Below, in pieces: positions 1 through 7,371 of a stretch of 64,000 bases of DNA. The notes below the pieces were generated by a model. It was given only the letters and a program-made list of their open reading frames with translations, was not told the origin of the DNA and did no database searches. Every line of letters begins with the position of its first letter. The stretch's first letter is position 1. Source of the DNA: Bryobacter sp964387685 (GTDB taxonomy: Bacteria > Acidobacteriota > Terriglobia > Bryobacterales > Bryobacteraceae); assembly GCA_964387685.1 (NCBI GenBank), contig CAYLXK010000030.1, forward strand, positions 1 through 64,000, in the 5' to 3' direction. A program made the position numbers and the translations under genes.

Positions 1-1153
1 CCCCACGAAAAATGGCCGCGATCTGCGCGAAGGGCAGCTGCCACTTGTATTCGACTTGCGCCGCGCTCATCAACTGAAAGCCCTGCGCGTACGCGCAGAT
101 CTTGGAGCAGTAGAGGGCATCGTGGATGGCGGCCACCATCGCCGCTTTATCTCCGGCCCAGGCGGCCTTCGGACCGGCGAGCAACTTTGAGGCATTCACC
201 CGCTCTTCCTTGACGGCGCTCAAGTAGCGTGCAAAGACGGCCTCGGCCACGGTCGGCGCGGGCGTGCCCATGTCCAGAGCATTGGCGCTGGTCCATTTGC
301 CGGTACCCTTTTGGCCGGCCGTGTCGAGCACAATCTCCACGAACGGAGCGCCGGTGGCCGGGTCCGTCTGCTTTAGTATGTCGGCCGTGATCTCGATCAA
401 AAAGCTATCCAGCACGCCGCTATTCCATTCGGCGAACACTTCGCCGCATTCGGCGGGGCTCATGCCCAGCAGGTTCTTCATCAGGTCGTAGGCTTCGCAG
501 ATCATCTGCATGTCGCCGTACTCGATGCCGTTGTGCACCATCTTTACGTAGTGGCCCGCGCCATTGGGTCCGATATAAGTCGTACAAGGTACGCCGCCCA
601 CGATCGGCTTGCCGGGGCTCGCGCCCATCAAAGGCTTGCCCGTCTGGTCGTCCACTTTCGCCGCAATCGCTTCCCAGATCGGCTTCAGATAGGCATAAGC
701 TTCCGCATCTCCGCCGGGCATCAGCGAGGGACCGAAACGCGCGCCTTCCTCGCCGCCTGATACGCCCGATCCGATAAAGCGCAGACCCTTGGCTTTCAGA
801 GCCGCTTCCCGCCGGATGGTGTCCGTCCAAAGCGCATTGCCGCCGTCAATGACAATGTCGCCCTCTTCGAGAAAAGGTACCAACGAATCGATCACCGCAT
901 CCGTGCCCGCGCCCGCCTTTACCAGAATGATAATTTTCCGGGGCCGCTTTAAGCTGGCCACAAAGCCTTCCACCGTGAGATAGCCATAAAGTCCGCCGGG
1001 CGTCGCGGGGTTGTCGGCGACGAACTTTTCCATGGTCGTCGTGGTGCGGTTATAAACGCTGATCGGGAAGCCATGATCGGCGACGTTCAGGGCGAGATTT
1101 TGGCCCATCACCGCGAGGCCGATCAAGCCAATGTCGGATTGAGGTTGAGACAT
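1..1153 (-). CDS. gnd: 6-phosphogluconate dehydrogenase, decarboxylating (3' end cut by window edge)
   Basis: Oxidative decarboxylation of 6-phosphogluconate to ribulose 5-phosphate with NADP+ reduction (pentose phosphate pathway, cytosol). Reading from the ATG at 1153 gives about 384 codons without a stop; the family is about 470-480 aa, so roughly 90 C-terminal residues lie left of the window. Visible: N-terminal Rossmann motif GLIGLAVMGQN (residues 9-19), NADP-selecting NRT (35-37), the substrate/catalytic segment GHYVKMVHNGIEYGD with Lys near 204, and the family signature DTAGQKGTGKWT. The Lys lies about 20 residues later than in E. coli Gnd because of a small insertion. It diverges from sthA with 101 bp between start codons. 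Confidence 0.97.
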   Translation of the reverse strand, partial: MSQPQSDIGLIGLAVMGQNLALNVADHGFPISVYNRTTTTMEKFVADNPATPGGLYGYLTVEGFVASLKRPRKIIILVKAGAGTDAVIDSLVPFLEEGDIVIDGGNALWTDTIRREAALKAKGLRFIGSGVSGGEEGARFGPSLMPGGDAEAYAYLKPIWEAIAAKVDDQTGKPLMGASPGKPIVGGVPCTTYIGPNGAGHYVKMVHNGIEYGDMQMICEAYDLMKNLLGMSPAECGEVFAEWNSGVLDSFLIEITADILKQTDPATGAPFVEIVLDTAGQKGTGKWTSANALDMGTPAPTVAEAVFARYLSAVKEERVNASKLLAGPKAAWAGDKAAMVAAIHDALYCSKICAYAQGFQLMSAAQVEYKWQLPFAQIAAIFRG

Positions 1154-1254
1154 ATCGTAAGAAGTAGCTATCAGGCTAGCAAACGGTCCGCTGGCCCGGA
1201 AATCGAGACGATTCATCCATTCGAAACGCGCGCCGTTTAGTCTGTAGAACGATC

Positions 1255-2685
1255 ATGACCGAGATACCCAAGCCTGCCTTCGATTACGACTTGCTGGTCA
1301 TCGGCAGCGGCCCCGCCGGTCACCACGCCGCCATGGAAGCCGCCAAGCTCGACAAGCGCGTGGGCGTCGTCGATAAGCATTTCGACCTCGGCGGCGTCTG
1401 CCTGCACACCGGCACCATTCCCAGCAAGACCCTGCGAGAGGCCGTGCTCTACCTCAGCGGCTTCCGGCAACGCTCCTTCTACGGGCGCGGTTATCGCGTC
1501 AAGGCGCGCATTCAGATTGAAGACCTCATGTTCCGCGTCTCCCAAGTCATCAAGCGCCAGTACGCCGTGATCGAGGACCAATTGCAGCGCCACTGTATCG
1601 ATGTCATCGATGGGCACGCCGTCTTTACCGCCGACCCGCACGTGCTGGCGGTAGAATCCTCACTAGGCCGGCGCGAATACTCCGCGGCCAACATCCTCAT
1701 CGCTTGCGGCACCCGCCCTGCGCGCCGCGCCGACATTCCCTTTGAAGCGCTCCAGGTTTACGATTCCGACGAGTTCATCCAGGTGACCAAGGGAGAGTTT
1801 CCGCGCTCCGTCATCGTTGTCGGCGGCGGCGTCATCGGTCTCGAATATGCATCGATGGCCGCGGCTCTCGGCAGCGAAGTTACCGTCGTCGAGGTGCGCG
1901 ATTCGCTGCTCCAGCATGTCGACCACGAGATCACCCAAAGTCTCATGTATCAGTTGCGGCGCGCCGGCGTTTGCTTTCGCCTGGGCGAAAAAGTAATGGC
2001 CGTCGAAGCCTTGGACACCACGCCTTTAACGGCCGTGGCTCATCTCGAAAGCGGCAAAACGCTTATCGCCGAAGCCCTGCTCTACGCCGTCGGCCGCCAG
2101 CCCAATACAGACCGTCTGAACCTCGAGGCCGTCGGCATCGTCGCGGAAGAACGCGGCCAACTCAAGGTCAACGACCACTTCCAAACCTCCCTTCCGCATG
2201 TCTACGCGGCCGGAGATATTGTCGGATTCCCCAGCCTGGCTTCCACTTCCATGGAGCAGGGGCGTCTGGCCGCCTGCCATATGTTCGGCGTCGCCACCAA
2301 AAGCCGTCCCGACATGTTGCCCTTCGGTATCTACACGATTCCAGAAATTTCCATGGTGGGCCGCAACGAACTGCAGCTCACCGCCGCGCGCATCCCCTAT
2401 GAGGTGGGCGTCGCTTCGTTCGACGAGGTGGCCAAGGCGCAAATCTCCGGCGACAGCACGGGCTTGCTAAAGATCATCTTCCACGCGCATTCGCGCCAGA
2501 TCCTGGGTATCCATATCCTGGGCGACAACGCCTCCGAACTCGTGCACATCGGTCAAACGGCCATGATGGCGGAGGCAACCGTCGACACCCTGCGCGATAC
2601 GGTTTACAACTATCCCTCCCTCGCGGAAGCCTACCGCGTGGCCGCCGCCAACGGGCTTGACAAGCTACGGCGGAGGGCAAGTTAG
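1255..2685 (+). CDS. sthA: soluble pyridine nucleotide transhydrogenase (Si-specific)
   Basis: FAD flavoprotein of the pyridine nucleotide-disulfide oxidoreductase family, 476 aa, expected to move hydride between NADPH and NAD+. FAD-binding GSGPAGHHAAMEAA (17-30), NAD-binding GGGVIGLEYASMAAALG near 190, second FAD motif YAAGDIVGFPSLAS, and a C-terminal dimerisation domain. The active-site region reads GGVCLHTGTIPSKTLRE: Cys49 is present but the second redox Cys is Thr54, which separates SthA from lipoamide dehydrogenase and glutathione reductase. It is divergent from gnd, so NADPH supply and disposal may be co-regulated (inference). The next gene follows after 6 bp. Confidence 0.93.
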   Translation: MTEIPKPAFDYDLLVIGSGPAGHHAAMEAAKLDKRVGVVDKHFDLGGVCLHTGTIPSKTLREAVLYLSGFRQRSFYGRGYRVKARIQIEDLMFRVSQVIKRQYAVIEDQLQRHCIDVIDGHAVFTADPHVLAVESSLGRREYSAANILIACGTRPARRADIPFEALQVYDSDEFIQVTKGEFPRSVIVVGGGVIGLEYASMAAALGSEVTVVEVRDSLLQHVDHEITQSLMYQLRRAGVCFRLGEKVMAVEALDTTPLTAVAHLESGKTLIAEALLYAVGRQPNTDRLNLEAVGIVAEERGQLKVNDHFQTSLPHVYAAGDIVGFPSLASTSMEQGRLAACHMFGVATKSRPDMLPFGIYTIPEISMVGRNELQLTAARIPYEVGVASFDEVAKAQISGDSTGLLKIIFHAHSRQILGIHILGDNASELVHIGQTAMMAEATVDTLRDTVYNYPSLAEAYRVAAANGLDKLRRRAS

Positions 2686-2691
2686 CCGTTC

Positions 2692-4011
2692 ATGCACAAG
2701 TGGGACCCCAGCCGGATTGGGCTCGCGGCCCTCGCCCTCTTGAGCGTTGTGGCCTTGGTGTCTTTGGCGATCTACCTAGGGGGAGAACAAAGCAAACGCC
2801 AGCTTGTCTTCGCCGCCGGCTCACCCGAAAGCGAGAGCTTTGTTCTCTGTAGCGCCCTGAAAACAGTGGTGGAACAGCATCATCCCCATGTGCAGATCCA
2901 GATCGCCCCCAGCGGAGGTACCAGCGAAAGCCTTCGCATGTTGAGCGAGGGCCGCGCACAGATGGCCGCCGCGCAAGCCGACATTGCGGCTCCGGCCCAG
3001 GCGCGCATTGTGAGCATCCTATTTGCCGACGTCTTTCAACTAATGGTGGATGCATCTTCGAAAGACGCCTCCATTGCGGATTTGAAAGGTAAGCGCATCG
3101 CCCTGCCGCGGCGGGGCGGCCAGTTCGTCTCTTTCGTCCGCCTGGCGGAACACTTCGGCCTGAGCGAGAACGATTTCCACTTCGTCGGCCAAGACGACCG
3201 GCAGGGCGAAATCCTTTTTGCCGAAGGCCGTGCCGACGCTTTGTTTCGCGTCCGGGCCTTGGGCAGCGTGGGCATTGCCCGCTTGATCCGGCAGAGGCCC
3301 GTGCGCTTTTTGCCCATTGCGCAGGCCGCGGCGATGCGCATCAAAAATCCCGCCATGGAACCAGCCTCTTTGCCGGAAGGCGCCTATCTGGGCAGTCCCG
3401 CCATTCCGGCTGCGGATTTGCCCACGGTCGCGGTGCCCCGCACACTCCTGGCTCACAGCGAGGCCGATGCTACCGCCGTCCGCGCGGTCACCGAGACCTT
3501 AATGGAACGGCGCCAGGAGATCTCCGATGCCATCGATCCTCGCTTTGCCGAGTTACGGCCCTTGCTGGCTTCCATACGGCAACCCGACCCCGGCTTCGGC
3601 CTCGGACCCGGCCTCCACGCCGGCGCTCAGAGCTATTACGACCGCAACAAACCGTCCTTCTTCATCGAGCACGCCGATTACGTTGGCTTCCTGTTGACGC
3701 TCGTCGTCTTGGGCGGCTCCTGGCTTTGGGAGCTCAAGCGCCTGATTGAACGCCGGCAGAAAAACCACGCCGACATCTACAGCGGCAATGTGATCGACCT
3801 GATGAACCAGGCTCGGACCGCCGCCTCCCCCGAAGAACTCGAGTCTCTCCACTCGCGCCTGCTCAATCTCCTCACCGCCGCCGTGCGCGACCTAGACGCG
3901 GACCGTATCTCGGAAGAGTCTTTTCAATCCTTTCGCGCCATCCTTCAGATTGCTCTATCGGTCATCGAACGCCGTCGCGCGGCCCTTGCTAACGCGGCCG
4001 TTAGCGAGTAG
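2692..4011 (+). CDS. TAXI-family TRAP-type solute-binding protein, membrane anchored
   Basis: 439 aa. N-terminal signal anchor (about 9-30), then a periplasmic NMT1/TAXI-like binding domain: FAAGSPESESFVLCSAL, PSGGTSESLRMLSEGRAQMAAAQADIA, and DLKGKRIALPRRGGQ, which are the usual landmarks of TAXI TRAP binding proteins. A second transmembrane helix near 330-346 is followed by a charged cytoplasmic tail of about 90 residues, which classic secreted TAXI proteins lack. It starts 6 bp after sthA, so they are probably co-transcribed. No TRAP permease is nearby, so the substrate and the transport role are open. Confidence 0.75.
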   Translation: MHKWDPSRIGLAALALLSVVALVSLAIYLGGEQSKRQLVFAAGSPESESFVLCSALKTVVEQHHPHVQIQIAPSGGTSESLRMLSEGRAQMAAAQADIAAPAQARIVSILFADVFQLMVDASSKDASIADLKGKRIALPRRGGQFVSFVRLAEHFGLSENDFHFVGQDDRQGEILFAEGRADALFRVRALGSVGIARLIRQRPVRFLPIAQAAAMRIKNPAMEPASLPEGAYLGSPAIPAADLPTVAVPRTLLAHSEADATAVRAVTETLMERRQEISDAIDPRFAELRPLLASIRQPDPGFGLGPGLHAGAQSYYDRNKPSFFIEHADYVGFLLTLVVLGGSWLWELKRLIERRQKNHADIYSGNVIDLMNQARTAASPEELESLHSRLLNLLTAAVRDLDADRISEESFQSFRAILQIALSVIERRRAALANAAVSE

Positions 4012-4055
4012 CATTGTACCCGCAGTACCAGTAGCAAATAACCTAGGAGACCCAA

Positions 4056-4514
4056 ATGAAAAAAACTTTAGCGCTGATGTTCTGCACTATCGCGATTGCC
4101 ACACTTAGTTTCGCCGCCGACTTTACCGGAACCTGGAAGCTCAATGCCGCCAAGAGCAAAGCCGAGGGCATGCCCGCCCCGAAGGAACAAACCGTCACCT
4201 ACACCCCCAAAGGCGCAGGCTACGAATACATGGCCAAAGGCGTCACCTCCACCGGAACGCCGATTCAGGCCTCCTTTGTTTACGTCAAAGACGGCGAGAA
4301 AATCCAGACCACCGGCTTTCCCTTCTGGGACGCCATAGTCATCAAGGGCGGCACCATGTCCCGTTCGAACGTGGAACTCCACCGCGGCGGCAAGGTGGTG
4401 GGCAGCGCCTATCGCACTCTTTCCGGCGATGGGAAAATCATGACCATTTCCGGCAAGTTCACCATGCCGGATGGCAAAGCCGCCACCTATAACTACGTCT
4501 ACGAAAGACAGTAA
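4056..4514 (+). CDS. small secreted protein of unknown function
   Basis: 152 aa with a clear Sec signal peptide (KK, hydrophobic core, cleavage after SFA near residue 20) and a good Shine-Dalgarno sequence (AGGAG, 4046-4050). The mature protein begins DFTGTWKLNAAKSK, a start I associate with a large family of small secreted Acidobacteria proteins with beta-rich folds. No catalytic motif is visible and no function can be assigned. It ends 6 bp from the convergent stop of the next gene. Confidence 0.8.
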   Translation: MKKTLALMFCTIAIATLSFAADFTGTWKLNAAKSKAEGMPAPKEQTVTYTPKGAGYEYMAKGVTSTGTPIQASFVYVKDGEKIQTTGFPFWDAIVIKGGTMSRSNVELHRGGKVVGSAYRTLSGDGKIMTISGKFTMPDGKAATYNYVYERQ

Positions 4515-4520
4515 GCGGCG

Positions 4521-5813
4521 CTACTCCGTCTTGGCCGGCAACGGCTTACGTTGGGCCCAGGAGCGGCGGTCATGCCGGGCGTCGATAGCCAGGTCGAAGA
4601 AGCCATAGGCCATTTCTTCCCAGCTCTGTTCGCCCCAAGTGACTTCCGCTTTCGGGTCCGGATTCCATTTGTTGTTCGGCGAGTTATCCCAGGTGGCGGT
4701 GATTTCGATCTTCATCCCGCGGGTCAGCGGACGGGGCTCTGCGAGCAGATAGTTCAACTGCCAATTGAAGTCGTAGTTGTTCACCTTCAGCAGTGTCTCC
4801 GTCTTCTCGCCTTCTACCAGCCGGTACTCGAAGGCCTTGCCGCGCAAATGCATGTGCGGGAAGAAGCTCAGCAATGTGGCGTCGTTCGGAATCGTTAAGG
4901 CTCCGGTAGCCTGGTAGTTGGGGTCGCCGGGCGGAATCTTGAAGTTCTCCGTGCCCGCAATGACCGACATGATACGGATATCGGGCGCCTGCTTGGCGAA
5001 AACCAACCCGATCGTGGTACGGTCCTCGGCGTCCGTCTTGTTCGACGTATAGTGCATTTGCATCACCAGGTCCGCGCCGGCGGGAATCAACTTGGCTTGG
5101 TTCGGCTTCCAGATGTCGGGCAGATTCCCCGGAGTGTAGGTGTGCAGGATTTCGTTACCGCCCCCGCCTACGTCTATCCGGCGATCGCGCCCCGTTCGGG
5201 TTGGCACATAAGGAACCAACGGCTCGGCTTCGCGCAACCATTTCGACTTGGGGTCGCGGATGAAAATCACCGCGTGGTGCACGATCGAACGGTCCGTGGG
5301 CCGCGCCTCCACCATGTTCACCCACTTGTCTTCTGTGAAGCCCGTGGGGATGACAATGTACTGGTAGTCGATCTTGGCATTGGCGGGAACCTTAAAGGCT
5401 TCTTTCATCCCTAACACCGCGTCGGGCTTCTCGATGTTCCAGCCCTCCACATAGGCGCGCGGCGTCATTTTTAGCTTGGCGTCTCCCTGCGGCGCACCCG
5501 CGTCGGCCCACGCGCCGATCGCGGCAATTTCGTTTTGGTTTAACGCCCGGTCGTTGGCGAACTTGCCATGCGCAGGATCGGCAAACCACGGCGGCATCCG
5601 CTTCGTCGAGACCGTCTGCTTGATGGCCTTGGCCCAGGGGCGCACTTGTTCATAGGTCAGCAACGGCATCGGTCCGATTTCGCCCGGCCGGTGGCAGCTC
5701 TGGCAGTGCTTCGTCATGATCGGTTCAATCTGCCCGTAGTAAGCCGGTGGCGCGGCGGCCAGGCCCGCAACGGCAAGAAAAGTGGCGCAGAGGAGGCGGC
5801 TAGTGGTCTGCAT
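4521..5813 (-). CDS. secreted haem-binding protein with copper type II monooxygenase-like domain
   Basis: 430 aa with a signal peptide. One c-type haem site C37-Q-S-C40-H41 is followed by a cytochrome c-like domain ending in IGAWADAGAPQGD. The C-terminal two thirds resemble the copper type II ascorbate-dependent (peptidylglycine) monooxygenase fold: IVHHAVIF supplies the expected His-His pair, MQMHY and FPHMHLRGKAF further His/Met ligands. The usual HxH pair of the second copper site is not fully kept. It is probably a periplasmic redox protein; substrate unknown. Its start at 5813 is followed by the terminator of the downstream minus-strand gene at 5865-5891. Confidence 0.72.
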   Translation of the reverse strand: MQTTSRLLCATFLAVAGLAAAPPAYYGQIEPIMTKHCQSCHRPGEIGPMPLLTYEQVRPWAKAIKQTVSTKRMPPWFADPAHGKFANDRALNQNEIAAIGAWADAGAPQGDAKLKMTPRAYVEGWNIEKPDAVLGMKEAFKVPANAKIDYQYIVIPTGFTEDKWVNMVEARPTDRSIVHHAVIFIRDPKSKWLREAEPLVPYVPTRTGRDRRIDVGGGGNEILHTYTPGNLPDIWKPNQAKLIPAGADLVMQMHYTSNKTDAEDRTTIGLVFAKQAPDIRIMSVIAGTENFKIPPGDPNYQATGALTIPNDATLLSFFPHMHLRGKAFEYRLVEGEKTETLLKVNNYDFNWQLNYLLAEPRPLTRGMKIEITATWDNSPNNKWNPDPKAEVTWGEQSWEEMAYGFFDLAIDARHDRRSWAQRKPLPAKTE

Positions 5814-5864
5814 GGAGGTTCTTCTAGTGTAGCTTCGGAAGCCCAGGTCGCCTTAAACAACAAA

Positions 5865-5891
5865 AGCCCGCGCAAGGCAATTGCGCGGGCT
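5865..5891 (-). terminator. intrinsic terminator of the Kbp-like gene
   Basis: Perfect 11-bp stem (5865-5875 pairs with 5881-5891) with a 5-base loop. Read on the minus strand it is followed by TTTTGTTGTT. It lies 22 bases past the stop codon of the BON-LysM gene and is oriented for it. Confidence 0.88.
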
Positions 5892-5912
5892 CATTATGTC
5901 GGGGCGGGGAAC

Positions 5913-6311
5913 CTAGTCGGGAATGACGAGTACGTCGCCGGGATGAATGACGCTCTTCTCATCCTTCAGGCGCTCCGGGTTGGCGGCGATGATCTTGGGA
6001 TAGTCTGCGCCGTTGCCGAGCAATTCGGCGGCAATTTTCCAAAGGCTGTCGCCTTTTTCAACCGTATAGGTGCGCGTAGGCTTCGGGAGGCTGGTGTCCA
6101 CGCCCAGGTCCGCGCGAACTTCGCTGGCCCAGTCGGCGTTCACTTCTTTGATCTTGTTCCAAACGTCGTTCTTGATGTCTTCTGTCGGCGCGTTGCCTTT
6201 CAGGAAGAGCTTGTCTCCTTCGACGTGGAGGTTGGAGAGCACGACCCCGTTCTCTTTGATGAAGTTGAGCACGGGCTGGTACTTGAGCTTGAGTCCTTCT
6301 AAAAGATCCAT
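5913..6311 (-). CDS. BON-LysM protein, Kbp/YgaU-like
   Basis: 132 aa. N-terminal BON-like domain (about 10-70: LSNLHVEGDKLFLKGNAP, then an amphipathic helix) and C-terminal LysM domain (81-131: TYTVEKGDSLWKIAAELLG ... HPGDVLVIPD). Size and domain order match E. coli Kbp, a cytoplasmic potassium-binding protein. No signal peptide is seen, consistent with a cytoplasmic place. The start at 6311 is chosen because GAGGAAAAC sits just upstream; a longer reading to 6515 is open but its extra residues are not domain-like. It diverges from moxR. Confidence 0.85.
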   Translation of the reverse strand: MDLLEGLKLKYQPVLNFIKENGVVLSNLHVEGDKLFLKGNAPTEDIKNDVWNKIKEVNADWASEVRADLGVDTSLPKPTRTYTVEKGDSLWKIAAELLGNGADYPKIIAANPERLKDEKSVIHPGDVLVIPD

Positions 6312-6414
6312 CGTTGTTTTCCTCGTATCCTTTTGCCTTTCGGCCCCTTTATTGTTGCACTCGGAAATGAATATCGGATGGAAGATCTGCCCGTGATACT
6401 TTGAGTACAGCGGA

Positions 6415-7371
6415 ATGAAACATGCCGTTGAGACGCCGCTCCAGGCCGAAAAGCTCGCCGAATTAAGCAGCATGCTCAGCGGCAGCCTCCTGGGCAAACG
6501 CGAAGCGGTGCGCATGACGCTCGTATGTCTCCTTGCCCGCGGTCATCTCCTCATCGAGGATGTCCCCGGCGTCGGCAAGACCACCCTCGCCGAGAGTCTC
6601 GCTCGTCTCGTGGACGGCAACTTCCGCCGCTTGCAATGCACTGCGGACCTATTGCCCGGCGACATCACTGGCGTCAACATCTACCGTCCGCAACAGCAGA
6701 ATTTCGAATTCCGCCCCGGTCCCGTCTTCACCAATTTTCTCCTCGCGGACGAAATCAACCGCGCCACGCCCAAAACCCAATCGGCCTTGCTCGAGGCCAT
6801 GAGCGAGCATCAGGTTTCCACCGACGGAATAACCATGGCCCTGCCCGATCCCTTCCTGGTGCTCGCCACGCAAAATCCAACCGAGCAGCAGGGAACCTAT
6901 CCCTTGCCGGAATCCCAGTTGGACCGTTTTCTGCTGCGTCTGGAAATCGGCTATCCAGCCCGCGATGAAGAAAAAGCGATCCTGCGAGGCGAGTCTAAAC
7001 GCCCGGAAGATCTACGGCCCTTGTTGACGCTAGAGGCATTGCGGGAATTGCAATCCCGCGTGGAGGCCGTGCACTTCAACGCAGACCTGCTCGATTATCT
7101 TCTGGTCTTGGTGGAAAAAACCCGCACGGCCGAAGGCGTGCTGCTGGGCGTAAGCCCTCGGGGCGGGCAAGCTCTCTATCGGGCGGCCCAAGCCAGCGCG
7201 TTGCTCGACGGCCGCGAATTTGTGGTCCCGGACGACATCAAGGGCCTCGCGGTAGCCGTCTTCAATCATCGCCTTCGTCTGGATGCGCGCGCGGTCTTTG
7301 GCCTCAAGGCGGCCGATGCCTCCAAACGCGTAATCGAGAAAATCCTTGCCGAAACTCCCGTCCCCGTCTAG
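6415..7371 (+). CDS. MoxR-family AAA+ ATPase
   Basis: 318 aa. Walker A DVPGVGKTTLAE (about 49-60), Walker B LLADEINRATPKTQSALLEAM (about 108-128), sensor ATQNPTEQQGTYPLPESQLDRF, and the C-terminal lid domain. MoxR proteins act as chaperone-like ATPases and are normally followed by a DUF58 and von Willebrand A-type genes; none are here, so its partners are unknown. Its stop codon overlaps that of copA on the tetramer CTAG at 7368-7371. Confidence 0.93.
   Translation: MKHAVETPLQAEKLAELSSMLSGSLLGKREAVRMTLVCLLARGHLLIEDVPGVGKTTLAESLARLVDGNFRRLQCTADLLPGDITGVNIYRPQQQNFEFRPGPVFTNFLLADEINRATPKTQSALLEAMSEHQVSTDGITMALPDPFLVLATQNPTEQQGTYPLPESQLDRFLLRLEIGYPARDEEKAILRGESKRPEDLRPLLTLEALRELQSRVEAVHFNADLLDYLLVLVEKTRTAEGVLLGVSPRGGQALYRAAQASALLDGREFVVPDDIKGLAVAVFNHRLRLDARAVFGLKAADASKRVIEKILAETPVPV

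Noticed and set aside
420..830. Minus-strand open frame over the gnd gene
   Set aside because: Different frame from the intact gnd coding sequence; low-complexity Arg-rich translation typical of GC-rich shadows.
3040..3456. Minus-strand open frame over the TAXI gene
   Set aside because: Antisense to a clear gene, no domain, no ribosome site.
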